Below, in pieces: positions 37,117 to 45,285 of a stretch of 64,000 bases of DNA. The notes under the pieces were generated by a model. It was not told where the DNA came from and ran no database searches. It saw nothing but the letters and a program-made list of their open reading frames with translations. Source of the stretch: Lachnospiraceae bacterium (lineage in GTDB: Bacteria > Bacillota > Clostridia > Lachnospirales > Lachnospiraceae); NCBI GenBank assembly GCA_910574185.1, contig CAJSZQ010000010.1:49557-113556 (forward strand), in the 5' to 3' direction. The first letter of the stretch is position 1. Each line of letters starts with the position of its first letter. The position numbers were made by a program, and so were the translations under genes.

Positions 37117-37596
37117 TTATAACCATATTTCATCCGCCCACATAATGACATAGCCAATTGTGATGAACGGAATCATGGGAAGCGTCATCCCCCTGCGAAA
37201 CCGGCATACAGCAAGTGTTGCCATTGCTGCCAGAGCAACCGACATCCAGGCAGCAAACAGCAAAAGAAGCATGTTCCAGGTACCCAGATATACCCCAAGC
37301 ACACATAGAAGCCAGCTATCCCCATATCCAAGCTGCTCACCCGTTACTCTGCTTAACAAAACAAACAAAAATCCTATCAGAAAACCTCCGACTGCCAGCC
37401 AAATATGACTTACTCCCACAAGAAACGTATAACCAACCGCCATAATACTCCCAAGTATCAGCGCCAGCCCCGGTATTTTTCTGCACCTGACATCTGCCAC
37501 AGACAGCCCTGCCAGGATTCCCATACAAATAATTCTGCTAACCGCCGCCGTACCGTTTGCCAGTATATATTCATTTATCTGCCACACTTTGAACAC
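37117..37596 (-). CDS. Prepilin peptidase (TadV/CpaA type, A24 family)
   Basis: 159 residues with about five membrane segments. The two catalytic aspartates are in SVADVRCRKIP (Asp 35) and in GEQLGYGDSW (Asp 93, GxGD motif). This small form lacks the N-methylation domain of PilD, as usual for Tad systems. The frame starts at GTG 37596, two bases after AAGGAGC; a GTG at 37587 is better spaced. It overlaps the end of the upstream TadE-like gene by 22 bases. Confidence 0.92.
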   Translation of the reverse strand: MFKVWQINEYILANGTAAVSRIICMGILAGLSVADVRCRKIPGLALILGSIMAVGYTFLVGVSHIWLAVGGFLIGFLFVLLSRVTGEQLGYGDSWLLCVLGVYLGTWNMLLLLFAAWMSVALAAMATLAVCRFRRGMTLPMIPFITIGYVIMWADEIWL

Positions 37597-38420
37597 GCTC
37601 CTTTCCCTACCGCTTCTGTCAGAGGAATTGCATAAATTGTCCTTTTCAAACCGCTGCAGCTAACTGAATTATGATAGCGCTCACCATACTCTGTAATATA
37701 AACTTCACTCGCCGCTCCTCCATGCACACACCTTTCACAAGCATGATATTTCCCCTGGCTTTCATTCCGTAAATCGTCTACCATGCTATAAGGCACCATC
37801 CGAATGGACAGCTCAAGATAATTACAATGGTAATCTCTGTGAAAAACCATTCCATTTTCCGTAACATATACTGTCTCCTCATTCTCCTGTCCCAATCCAA
37901 ATCGAGTATACCCATTCCATCCCTTCATTCGCATGGATTCCTCCATATTTATCGGGGATGCCAAGAAGACCGGAATGGGCAACCTTATCTGATAATCGGC
38001 CCTAAGTTCCAGAATCCCTGTAATCGCAGACATTCTGGATTTTTCACAATGAATTCCACTACTTCCATCTACCACGATACTTCTCTCCAGACGCTCACCG
38101 CCAATAGACGATACAATATCCGCCTCAAGACTCCCTGGCGTAACCACCGGATTCAGATAAATATCTTCCGCCGCTTCTTTCGCTGCATACTGCATTCCAC
38201 TGCGAATGATTGTCCGAATGGACATTACCTCAATCATATAGAATAGTGCAAGCACAGCAAGAAAAAACAACGGCACAGCAAGGGCAGCTTCTACTGTAAT
38301 TACGCCTTTTCTTGCGGAAAGACAGAAGGATGCCCTCTTGAAGCGCTGGAACCTTCGTCTAAAATATTGGATTTTTAAGGATATTGGATATAAGGGATTC
38401 CGCCTTTTGTAAGGCACCAT
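37575..38420 (-). CDS. TadE-like protein with two Cys/His modules
   Basis: 281 residues. A TadE-type segment (GVITVEAALAVPLFFLAVLA) at about 36-55 follows a basic start. The C-terminal 100 residues hold two similar modules, VYVTENGMVFHRDYHCNYLE...YHACERC and VYITEYGERYHNSVSCSGLK...ACSKCG; each has His, Cys and a closing Cys-x-x-Cys and could bind one zinc ion. Such modules are not normal in TadE or TadF proteins. ATG 38420 follows AAAGGAGACG; the frame is open to 38579 and would overlap the DUF5702 gene. It probably stays in or near the membrane outside the cell. Confidence 0.82.
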   Translation of the reverse strand: MVPYKRRNPLYPISLKIQYFRRRFQRFKRASFCLSARKGVITVEAALAVPLFFLAVLALFYMIEVMSIRTIIRSGMQYAAKEAAEDIYLNPVVTPGSLEADIVSSIGGERLERSIVVDGSSGIHCEKSRMSAITGILELRADYQIRLPIPVFLASPINMEESMRMKGWNGYTRFGLGQENEETVYVTENGMVFHRDYHCNYLELSIRMVPYSMVDDLRNESQGKYHACERCVHGGAASEVYITEYGERYHNSVSCSGLKRTIYAIPLTEAVGKGACSKCGR

Positions 38421-38565
38421 AAGAAACGTCTCCTTTCTCAATAATAAATACATTGGATTTTTAATTGATTTAGCAATTCTCCAAAAGGACATCCTTCTGT
38501 CTTTCCGTATACTTTGTGAAATGGCCGAATAGCCATAATGGGGCGCCCGGAGGGTGTACTTCGTA

Positions 38566-39978
38566 TTAGCGATAGCCATAATAAGTGCTGAAACGGTATG
38601 TAATTCCTCTGCGCAAATGAATCGTAGAAGATATCTCTATCCGGCTGATACAGGCATCCGCCTGAAACCAGGACAGTCCTTTTTCCCGCCGAAGACAGGT
38701 CTCAACCATATCCAGCGCCCGGAGGGGCATCTCCTGTTTTCCATTCAGGAATAGCAGCGCCCTTAGATACTCCTTATATTTTATTCCGCCCTCAGTATCT
38801 GCTCCGTCCTGCCCGGAATCCTGCGCTCCAAGATTCATCAGACCAGCCAGCGACAGCTGCCACGTTTCACTGCTTTTTGTAAAGGGAACCCCATACCCTT
38901 TCATCAGAGAACGCAAATCCATAATACTCTCGCCAAATGCCCATGCAAGCAATAACACCTGCGTAAGCGCCTCCGCAGCAGCGGGAAAAGCCATAACCGT
39001 ACATAACGTGAGCGCCAGAGCTTTTGCTTCCGCCCGTTTGCCCGCATCGTTCTGCAAATAAATATAATTCGGCACAAACCTAAGCGCCATTAACTTCTTT
39101 AAGACGGCCTCCAAATTCTCCCGGTCACTGTCTTTTCCTGACAGAATATATTCTGTCTCGTAATCCAGCGCTCTGTCATCCGCATCCTGCGCGTCGGCAG
39201 CAGAATCGAAATGTGTCAGTATATATTCGCCAAAAGCAACCTTTGACAACTCTGCCGCCTCCGCCACATCAGAGAAATCTCCATAACCACTTCTTAATTC
39301 TCTGTGAGAAGCCAACTCACTTGTATCGACAGATTTGTCGGATATCTGTCTGTCTTTCGGCATGACCAGTTTGGCAAGTGGCGTCGCTGCAAGCTGCTGC
39401 ATATTAGGAAGCGGATTGTTTTCCGTCGGAAGTTCCATGCCATTCTCTGCAAGCATTCCCGACAACTCTCGATTCAGAGACTCTTCCGTCTGCTGATACT
39501 GGTCTGCTGCTTCCTCCTGCCCCTCCCACCGATCCATGCCTCCCAGTAAATGATTCAGCGAGCCAAGACCATACTTACTTTCTATAAAACGTGCAACCTG
39601 CTCCAAGAATGCCTGTCCATTCCTATCCGTCAGAAGCTGGAGCCGCTGAATCTGCTGTTCCATACCAGAAGCTCCATACCAGGACAGCCTGTCCAACACC
39701 TTCTGTTCGCTGTAGCTTCCGCTTTCATAACTGCCTTCCAGCGCAAATACTTCAAATTCTGCCAGAAGCTCCCTATGGTATTCCGCAAAGACCGACTCCA
39801 CTGCCCGGTTCATATCTGTTCTCCGGTAGCTCTTAGCCGATTGCAGCGATGCACTCTCCATGATACTTCCGGCAAAAGCCACCAACAGAACAAAAATCAG
39901 CGCTAAAAATGCGGTAACTTCTCCCCTTTTAAATTCCAGCGCTCTCACTTGTAATCTTCTCAAAAATCGTATTAACAA
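38566..39978 (-). CDS. DUF5702-like Tad-locus protein
   Basis: 470 residues. The start EVTAFLALIFVLLVAFAGSI is a TadG-like membrane anchor followed by a large helical, Gln/Glu-rich outside domain and a more hydrophobic part at about 310-370. It matches DUF5702, repeatedly found in Gram-positive Tad clusters. The true start is uncertain: TTG 39978 or a GTG about 20 bases further in; both overlap the pilin gene. Function unknown, probably an assembly or minor pilus component. Confidence 0.8.
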   Translation of the reverse strand: MLIRFLRRLQVRALEFKRGEVTAFLALIFVLLVAFAGSIMESASLQSAKSYRRTDMNRAVESVFAEYHRELLAEFEVFALEGSYESGSYSEQKVLDRLSWYGASGMEQQIQRLQLLTDRNGQAFLEQVARFIESKYGLGSLNHLLGGMDRWEGQEEAADQYQQTEESLNRELSGMLAENGMELPTENNPLPNMQQLAATPLAKLVMPKDRQISDKSVDTSELASHRELRSGYGDFSDVAEAAELSKVAFGEYILTHFDSAADAQDADDRALDYETEYILSGKDSDRENLEAVLKKLMALRFVPNYIYLQNDAGKRAEAKALALTLCTVMAFPAAAEALTQVLLLAWAFGESIMDLRSLMKGYGVPFTKSSETWQLSLAGLMNLGAQDSGQDGADTEGGIKYKEYLRALLFLNGKQEMPLRALDMVETCLRREKGLSWFQADACISRIEISSTIHLRRGITYRFSTYYGYR

Positions 39979-40129
39979 GACTGGTAAGTTGGGATTTGAA
40001 AATGATTACCAGCCCAATCAGCACCACAAGAATCAGAATTACCTCAACGACTCCGATTCCCTGTTTGTCTTCTAAAGTCTCTTTTATTCTTAACCCTGTT
40101 TCTTTTATTTTCCACAATATTTTCACCAT
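39929..40129 (-). CDS. Flp-type (type IVb) major pilin
   Basis: 66 residues. A basic leader ends in KQGIGVVEVILILVVLIGLV: cleavage after Gly 24 would place Glu at position +5, as in Flp pilins, followed by a hydrophobic helix and a short soluble tail. It is the only good major-pilin candidate in the locus. The ribosome site is GAGAGAG. Its 3' end overlaps the DUF5702 frame by up to 50 bases. Confidence 0.88.
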   Translation of the reverse strand: MVKILWKIKETGLRIKETLEDKQGIGVVEVILILVVLIGLVIIFKSQLTSLVNTIFEKITSESAGI

Positions 40130-40143
40130 ATAACTCTCTCCTT

Positions 40144-41418
40144 CTACATCTGAAGCGATAAAAACGCGGGAATAATTACAACAACAAGTACCATCGCCAG
40201 CATAAAAAACATCGGCGCTAACAGCTTCGTTCCGGCTTCTTCTCCCCTCCTTTTCGCAGCTGCCTTTCTCTCTTCAAATGCCTGCCGGGATTCTATCCCA
40301 AGAAGCGCTGTTAGTCCTTTGGTCCCCTTGCGTAAGTTCTGCTCCAGAAGACCCGCGAGCCGCCGATACGCTTTCAAACCACACCGTCTGCCAAATCGTT
40401 CATAACTCTCTATTTCTGTAAGACCGCTGCGCATCTCGCGATAAGCCACCGCCATTTCCTCATAGGCATAACGAACCCCTATATTTTCTTTCTGCCGTTC
40501 ATAATCCTGAACAATCTTCTCCCACGCCTTCTTCACTGTCATTCCCGCGCCAATTAAAAGCGTCAGTTTATTCATAATCTCCGGATAATCCAGCATCATC
40601 TGACGCTCTTTATCCTCTCTTTCCTTCTGCTCATTCTGTCTCTGCAGGCTTACAAGCAAGAGACAAAGCACAGGGCCTAACCCCAGCACATACCATCCTC
40701 TTAAATTATCAGGATTCCGAAGCTCCACCCTTCTGCCGTCCACTTCCTTCGGAAGCTTCAACACAGCCTCTTCTCTGTTGCGTTCTTCCTCTTCTGCAAT
40801 AACCTGCTTCACCTTCGCTGCCTTCTTCGCATTACCGGACAACTTCGGCGGATAGACCCTGGCGCTCATCTCTTCCATCACCTGCATACTTTCATCCTTT
40901 GTATAGGTAAGACAGGCCTTCAGCTTCACAAGCGCGCCTTCCGTCTCAGACACAACTCCCGTCTTATTCAACTCGCCGTATATGTTCATCAAATCATACC
41001 GGTTAATTTCCCAGGATACAGTTATCGGCTCCCCTGGTATCTCTGTTATTAAATGAAGGTCTTCCCGCACGTCATCCAGGCTTCGATTCCTCCCCAGTAT
41101 CAATGATTCCAGCTTCTTTACCGCATCTTTAAAAACCTCCTTCATCTCCGCTTCTGTGTACTGCTTCTCACCCACTTCTATCTCAAGCGGCGTATCTTGC
41201 TCTTTTCCGTCAATGACAGCCTGCAGGATATAAGTAGCGTCGCCCCTTCCATAGTCGTTCCTCCGAATCTCTGTTACGGCTTCCTCAGACTCCTTCTTGT
41301 CAGATACCAGCAGACATACCGCAAATCCTACGGTCAGCACAAGAACAACTCCCATTACACCTCGATATTTACAATTTTTTCTCCCAGCATATATGCGCCG
41401 AAGTATATTCCTAAGCAT
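40144..41418 (-). CDS. tadC: TadC-like type II/IV secretion F-domain protein
   Basis: 424 residues. A membrane segment at about 23-39 precedes a cytoplasmic region of some 200 residues; another segment at about 245-260, a T2SSF domain (LDYPEIMNKLTLLIGAGMTV, LRKGTKGLTALLG) and a C-terminal segment (LLAPMFFMLAMVLVVVIIPA) follow. The long domain between the first and second segments makes it bigger than the usual TadC (about 300). It overlaps tadB by 64 bases. It is the inner-membrane platform for pilus assembly, with TadB. Confidence 0.88.
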   Translation of the reverse strand: MLRNILRRIYAGRKNCKYRGVMGVVLVLTVGFAVCLLVSDKKESEEAVTEIRRNDYGRGDATYILQAVIDGKEQDTPLEIEVGEKQYTEAEMKEVFKDAVKKLESLILGRNRSLDDVREDLHLITEIPGEPITVSWEINRYDLMNIYGELNKTGVVSETEGALVKLKACLTYTKDESMQVMEEMSARVYPPKLSGNAKKAAKVKQVIAEEEERNREEAVLKLPKEVDGRRVELRNPDNLRGWYVLGLGPVLCLLLVSLQRQNEQKEREDKERQMMLDYPEIMNKLTLLIGAGMTVKKAWEKIVQDYERQKENIGVRYAYEEMAVAYREMRSGLTEIESYERFGRRCGLKAYRRLAGLLEQNLRKGTKGLTALLGIESRQAFEERKAAAKRRGEEAGTKLLAPMFFMLAMVLVVVIIPAFLSLQM

Positions 41419-42128
41419 ACGCTCATCACCCCGATTCCCAGCATATTTCCATACAGAGCTCCCATAAATTCAGGAAAGCTTATCTTCATATAGGCAATCA
41501 TCCCGAAAGGAATCGCTGACATTACTTTAAATTCATATTTCCTGGCTGCAAGCATGGTCTCAATCTCTGCCCGAACCTCCAACTTTTCCCGAATCTGGTC
41601 CGTTGTGCTCTTGATAATTCCAAGCATATTCCCTCCGCTCCTTTTTGCCATCACAAATACATTGACAAAATTCCGTACATCCTCCTGACCGACGCGCTCA
41701 GACCATTCTTCCATAATTTGTTCCATCGGTACCTGTAGATAAATTTGACGTACCATATGAGTAAATTCCCTCTGAATTGCCGAATCCTCCTTATACAGAA
41801 GGCTTAAATCTCGCTTCGCCTCCTTCATGGCATTTTCAACCGAATATCCCACGCGCATAGACGCCGACACAGACTGAATTGCCTCTCGAAATTCATCCTG
41901 AAATTCTTTCTGCTTCTTTCCCATACACTCTGCCTCCCAGCGAAAAAAATACCATATGCCAAAGGGCAGCAACACAAAGAATGCAGTCGCCGATTCATAA
42001 AACAAATAGGAAATCACAGCCAGAATCCCCAGCGTCCGTCCTGCTGCCAGAATATATTCAGAGCGACGTATATCCTGCCGAAAATAATTTTGACGTGTTT
42101 GTAATATCCTGAACCTTTTTCCATTCAC
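41355..42128 (-). CDS. tadB: TadB-like secretion F-domain protein
   Basis: 257 residues. Membrane segments near the start (LGILAVISYLFYESATAFFV) and end flank a T2SSF domain (FREAIQSVSASMRVGYSVEN, FVNVFVMAKRSGGNMLGIIK). It partners TadC in the assembly platform. The start is GTG 42128 behind GAGGAG, inside the tadA reading frame, giving a 71-base overlap. Confidence 0.9.
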   Translation of the reverse strand: MNGKRFRILQTRQNYFRQDIRRSEYILAAGRTLGILAVISYLFYESATAFFVLLPFGIWYFFRWEAECMGKKQKEFQDEFREAIQSVSASMRVGYSVENAMKEAKRDLSLLYKEDSAIQREFTHMVRQIYLQVPMEQIMEEWSERVGQEDVRNFVNVFVMAKRSGGNMLGIIKSTTDQIREKLEVRAEIETMLAARKYEFKVMSAIPFGMIAYMKISFPEFMGALYGNMLGIGVMSVCLGIYFGAYMLGEKIVNIEV

Positions 42129-43269
42129 CGATTACCTGTTCTCCTCTTCTTCCTGTTACTTCAAACCGATACAGCGTCTTCGTATCAATCTCCTCCCCGT
42201 TATAATCCAGTACCTCTACCACCTCCAGTACTTTCCTGCTCTTATCCCACAGTCTTCCAATATGAATAATAATATCAATTGCTGATGCAATCTGACGCTG
42301 TATAGCCGCCAGCGGAATATCCATTCCCATTAGCACCATCGTCTCCAAACGCCTCAGCATATCCTTCGGACTGTCTGAGTGTCCGGTGCTGAGACTCCCC
42401 TTATGTCCAGTGGACATAGCCTGTAGCATATCAATGGTCTCTGGTCCCCTGACTTCTCCGACGATTACCCTGTTTGGTCTCATTCGCAACGCCGAGCGAA
42501 TCAAATCACGAATCGTAATCTCCCCAACGCCCTCCACATTCGCATTGCGGGCCTCAAGTCTGACCAGATTCGGCACATCCAGAATCTGTAACTCCGCATT
42601 ATCCTCAATCGTAATAATCCTTTCATCCTTTGGAATATACTGGGATAGAGCGTTCAGCATTGTCGTCTTTCCTGAACCGGTACCTCCGCTGATAAAAATG
42701 TTATATCCCGCCGTCACCAGTTTCTTTAAAACCCCGGCAAGCTCTTCGCTCAATGCGCCCAGCGCCACCAACCGTCCCATCGTAATCTGTTCTTTTGGAA
42801 ACTTACGTATAGTAACAATCGGACCATTTAACGCAACCGGGTAAAGAACCACGTTTACCCTGGAGCCATCCGGAAGCCTGGTATCAACAATAGGCGACGC
42901 CTCATTCACCAGGCGGTTCGTCCCTGCTACAATCTGCTGAATTACATCCTCCAGCTTCTCTCTGGACAGAAAATGTCTGTCTGTCAGGTACAGCCTCCCC
43001 TGCTTTTCTACAAAAATATTCTGAACTCCGTTAATCATCACTTCTGTTATGCTCTCATCCTCTATTAATTCCTGCAGAATATCCAATTTACGGAATGCAT
43101 TAAACAATTCCCGTCCTAGTCTCGCCCTAGTTTCAAGAGAGATGTATTCTCCCTTGCTCTCATCCTCAAGCACGCAAAAAATCAGCTCTTGAAGTTCTTC
43201 ATCCTCTACCTCTCTGGACAAATCCATCTGTCCCAATATCTTTGTCTTTAACTGTTCTTCTGATATCAC
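42058..43269 (-). CDS. tadA: TadA/CpaF-type pilus assembly ATPase
   Basis: 403 residues. Walker A GGTGSGKTTML is at about 195, the Asp box ITIEDNAELQ, Walker B IVGEVRGPETIDMLQAMSTG and the His box GHKGSLSTGHSDSP follow; these mark secretion ATPases of the TadA/CpaF group, which power pilus extension (and possibly retraction). The GTG start at 43269 follows AAAGGATG within tadZ, a 71-base overlap, so expression is probably coupled. Confidence 0.95.
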   Translation of the reverse strand: MISEEQLKTKILGQMDLSREVEDEELQELIFCVLEDESKGEYISLETRARLGRELFNAFRKLDILQELIEDESITEVMINGVQNIFVEKQGRLYLTDRHFLSREKLEDVIQQIVAGTNRLVNEASPIVDTRLPDGSRVNVVLYPVALNGPIVTIRKFPKEQITMGRLVALGALSEELAGVLKKLVTAGYNIFISGGTGSGKTTMLNALSQYIPKDERIITIEDNAELQILDVPNLVRLEARNANVEGVGEITIRDLIRSALRMRPNRVIVGEVRGPETIDMLQAMSTGHKGSLSTGHSDSPKDMLRRLETMVLMGMDIPLAAIQRQIASAIDIIIHIGRLWDKSRKVLEVVEVLDYNGEEIDTKTLYRFEVTGRRGEQVIGEWKKVQDITNTSKLFSAGYTSL

Positions 43270-44164
43270 AGCGAATCATCCTTTCCCACACTTCGCCATA
43301 TCCCTGACGGCAAAGCGCTTCTTCATACTGATATATCTTCGAGACAGCAAGGCGGTCATCTGCCGCCGGCATATAGATTGTGTCGCAGGCTTTCAGAATA
43401 TCAAATAATCCTTGCACACAATCCCCCAAATCCAGAATCAACACATCGTAGATACTATGGCTTAAAATCTCTCCAAACAACCACATCCATTCCGATACCG
43501 TCACTGTCCGTATATCTTCTGGAAATATCACTGGAGGAATATAATCCAATTCATTCATCCGCTTCACAAGCGTCGTAATCAACAGTCCCGGATTCCCGGA
43601 CTCCTGCTTGGCATAGTAAAGAAGCATGGATAGATTCCGCTTCCCTTCCTCCGGAAAATACCCTCCAATTCCCGCATAAGTTTCCAGATTGATATACAAT
43701 ACGTTCGATGTCTTCGCCATCTCCATCCCTTTATTCAGTGCAAATCCAGTCTGTCCAATTCTGCGTACCGGCGAATAGATTCCAATTAACTTCCCCCTTT
43801 CCTTTTTCCTTATATTCCAAAGTTCCCCCATGCCGCCTTCGGCCAGCGCCTCTATAAGATGCGTATAAATATCATCTGCCGGCTGATACCGGAAAATTCT
43901 GCTCACCATGCCTTCTGTTCCGGTCGAGGCCGCCGATAAGAGAATGACCTTTGAAACTCCCGTAAGCGCTCCTTCTGTAAATGTTATGCTCTCATCCGCC
44001 AAAAGAATATCCACTGCCATTTCCCTGCGAATCGCCTCTACCTGCTCTGGACTATTACATAGCTTTACCTGCAGAGCAAGCTCCTTCTTTCCGCTAAGAT
44101 AGCCTGCAAGCTGAGCCGCATACTCCTGCTCTCTGTCGCAAATGACCAAATTCTTACTGCTCAC
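43199..44164 (-). CDS. tadZ: TadZ/CpaE-like localisation protein
   Basis: 321 residues. A receiver-like N-terminal domain (LVICDREQEYAAQLAGYL, DILLADE) precedes a MinD/ParA-like domain. The expected P-loop is replaced by IYSPVRRIGQTGFALNKG, without the KGGxGKS pattern, while ILDLGDCVQGLFDILKAC and YMPAADDRLAVSKIYQYEEA retain the fold. Loss of the P-loop suggests weak or no ATP hydrolysis; atypical P-loops are known in TadZ proteins. GTG 44164 follows GGGAGG. It is the first gene of the Tad operon. Confidence 0.85.
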   Translation of the reverse strand: MSSKNLVICDREQEYAAQLAGYLSGKKELALQVKLCNSPEQVEAIRREMAVDILLADESITFTEGALTGVSKVILLSAASTGTEGMVSRIFRYQPADDIYTHLIEALAEGGMGELWNIRKKERGKLIGIYSPVRRIGQTGFALNKGMEMAKTSNVLYINLETYAGIGGYFPEEGKRNLSMLLYYAKQESGNPGLLITTLVKRMNELDYIPPVIFPEDIRTVTVSEWMWLFGEILSHSIYDVLILDLGDCVQGLFDILKACDTIYMPAADDRLAVSKIYQYEEALCRQGYGEVWERMIRCDIRRTVKDKDIGTDGFVQRGRG

Positions 44165-44329
44165 TCATAACCTCCCATCTCTATTGTTTTACATAATCAT
44201 TATTTTTAGTAAACTACCCCTCCCTTCTGTCATCGTACTGCTTTTCAGTTTTTCTGTTTTGAATTCGCGACCGATACGGTCTGAATTACGAAACATACTT
44301 AGATTTTCAACTAGATTCAACTTATCAGA

Positions 44330-44385
44330 TACAAGTTATGGCAACTTGTACGATGTATTATATTACCACATCGTACAAATGTCCA
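44330..44385 (-). promoter_or_regulatory. Promoter and operator-like repeats of the Tad operon
   Basis: Read leftward, TGGACA (44385-44380) and TATAAT (44362-44357) are 17 bases apart. A nine-base perfect inverted repeat GTACGATGT/ACATCGTAC (44348-44356 and 44368-44376) brackets the -10 box. A second perfect repeat, TACAAGTT/AACTTGTA (44330-44350), abuts it downstream. The arrangement fits a promoter under repressor control. Confidence 0.65.
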
Positions 44386-44421
44386 TACTTTTTCTGAAAC
44401 TATGTAAACTTTGTATGTTTT

Positions 44422-44631
44422 TCACAAAATCCGATAGAAAACAATCCCATAAAGTAACGCAACCCCAGGAATACCAAGGGTCCCGGATGTCAAAAAGGTC
44501 ACAGCATTCAATCCAACAGCCGCATTTATTCCACGAGAAGAAAGAAATTCATTTACAAAGAAAATTAAAGCCATCCCAATAAGCGCCCGAACCAAAAAGT
44601 TAACAATAATTCCCGGTCTTCCTTCTGACAT
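44422..44631 (-). CDS. bofA: BofA-family protein (pro-sigma-K processing inhibitor type)
   Basis: 69 residues, two membrane segments. The C-terminal block GLNAVTFLTSGTLGIPGVAL is the BofA signature. In Bacillus BofA holds SpoIVFB inactive in the outer forespore membrane until sigma-K is released. The start follows GAGGAG. It is a single gene here, between repeat B2 and the Tad promoter. Confidence 0.9.
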   Translation of the reverse strand: MSEGRPGIIVNFLVRALIGMALIFFVNEFLSSRGINAAVGLNAVTFLTSGTLGIPGVALLYGIVFYRIL

Positions 44632-44691
44632 ATCGTCTCACTCCTCTTTGTCCTTTTTATACATATATTCATCCAGCCTTTCATTTATGTT

Positions 44692-44834
44692 GTAACAGTT
44701 CAGCCTTTGGCTTCGCTGTTACGGAATCTGCCCATTCCAAATCGCCTGCGGCGATGGACAGATTCCCTCTTGGCCAAATTTACACATTCTCACGAACTTT
44801 GCAGCAAGTGCAAAGTTCTAGGCTGAACTGTTAC
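44692..44834. repeat. Dispersed repeat B2 with perfect 15-bp terminal inverted repeats
   Basis: GTAACAGTTCAGCCT at 44692-44706 is the exact inverse of AGGCTGAACTGTTAC at 44820-44834. Inside are nested repeats: GGAATCT/AGATTCC and GAACTTTGC/GCAAAGTTC. The left half matches B1 at 17.9 kb. The form resembles a MITE or a structured dispersed element; no coding frame. Confidence 0.8.
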
Positions 44835-44865
44835 TTTATGTTCAATGGTTACCGTCCACAGGGTG

Positions 44866-44894
44866 TTGACTTTTGATGAAAAAATATATATTAT
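44866..44894 (+). promoter_or_regulatory. Promoter of the thiamine operon
   Basis: TTGACT at 44866-44871, 17-base spacer, TATTAT at 44889-44894, just upstream of the TPP riboswitch. Confidence 0.8.
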
Positions 44895-44910
44895 TAAGAT
44901 ACAATTACAA

Positions 44911-45006
44911 AATGAGACGGGAGCTTGTGAGACAGGCTGAGAGGAAGGTGTCGCCCTTCGACCGCTGACCTGATTTGGATAATGCCAACGTAGGGAATAC
45001 CGATAT
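44911..45006 (+). ncRNA. TPP (thiamine pyrophosphate) riboswitch
   Basis: The conserved parts of the thi-box are readable in order: CGGGAGC, GGCTGAGAGG, ACCGCTGACCTGAT, TTGGATAATGCCA and ACGTAGGGAA. It lies between a promoter and an intrinsic terminator ahead of thiS, so TPP binding should stop transcription of the thiazole genes. Confidence 0.95.
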
Positions 45007-45033
45007 CGTAATTTATACCGGGAATCGTATAGC

Positions 45034-45070
45034 AGATGGGAGATACCAGTTCAGGCGTCTCCCATTTTTG
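45034..45070 (+). terminator. Riboswitch expression-platform terminator
   Basis: Stem ATGGGAGA/TCTCCCAT followed by five T, directly after the TPP aptamer and 20 bases before the thiS start; the probable switch terminator. Confidence 0.85.
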
Positions 45071-45089
45071 ATTATTTGGAGGAAATACT

Positions 45090-45284
45090 ATGGTAAAAAT
45101 TAACGGAACCCCCTTAGAGATTGCGGGCACATCCCTTGCGGATTATCTGGATGCAGCCGGATATGATTTCAGCAGAATCGCCGTAGAACGAAACGGTGCG
45201 ATTGTTCCTAAAACACAATATGCCGATATTATTCTTGTTAACGGCGATACCCTTGAAGTCGTCAGTTTTGTAGGAGGCGGTTAA
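45090..45284 (+). CDS. thiS: Sulfur carrier protein ThiS
   Basis: 64 residues with the ubiquitin-like fold and C-terminal Gly-Gly (SFVGGG). ThiF adenylates this end and it then carries sulfur, as a thiocarboxylate, to Thi[20 protein letters not shown] ending is seen. The start follows GGAGG. The codons for the last glycines (GGAGGCGGT) also form the ribosome site of thiF, one base away. Confidence 0.95.
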   Translation: MVKINGTPLEIAGTSLADYLDAAGYDFSRIAVERNGAIVPKTQYADIILVNGDTLEVVSFVGGG

Positions 45285-45285
45285 T

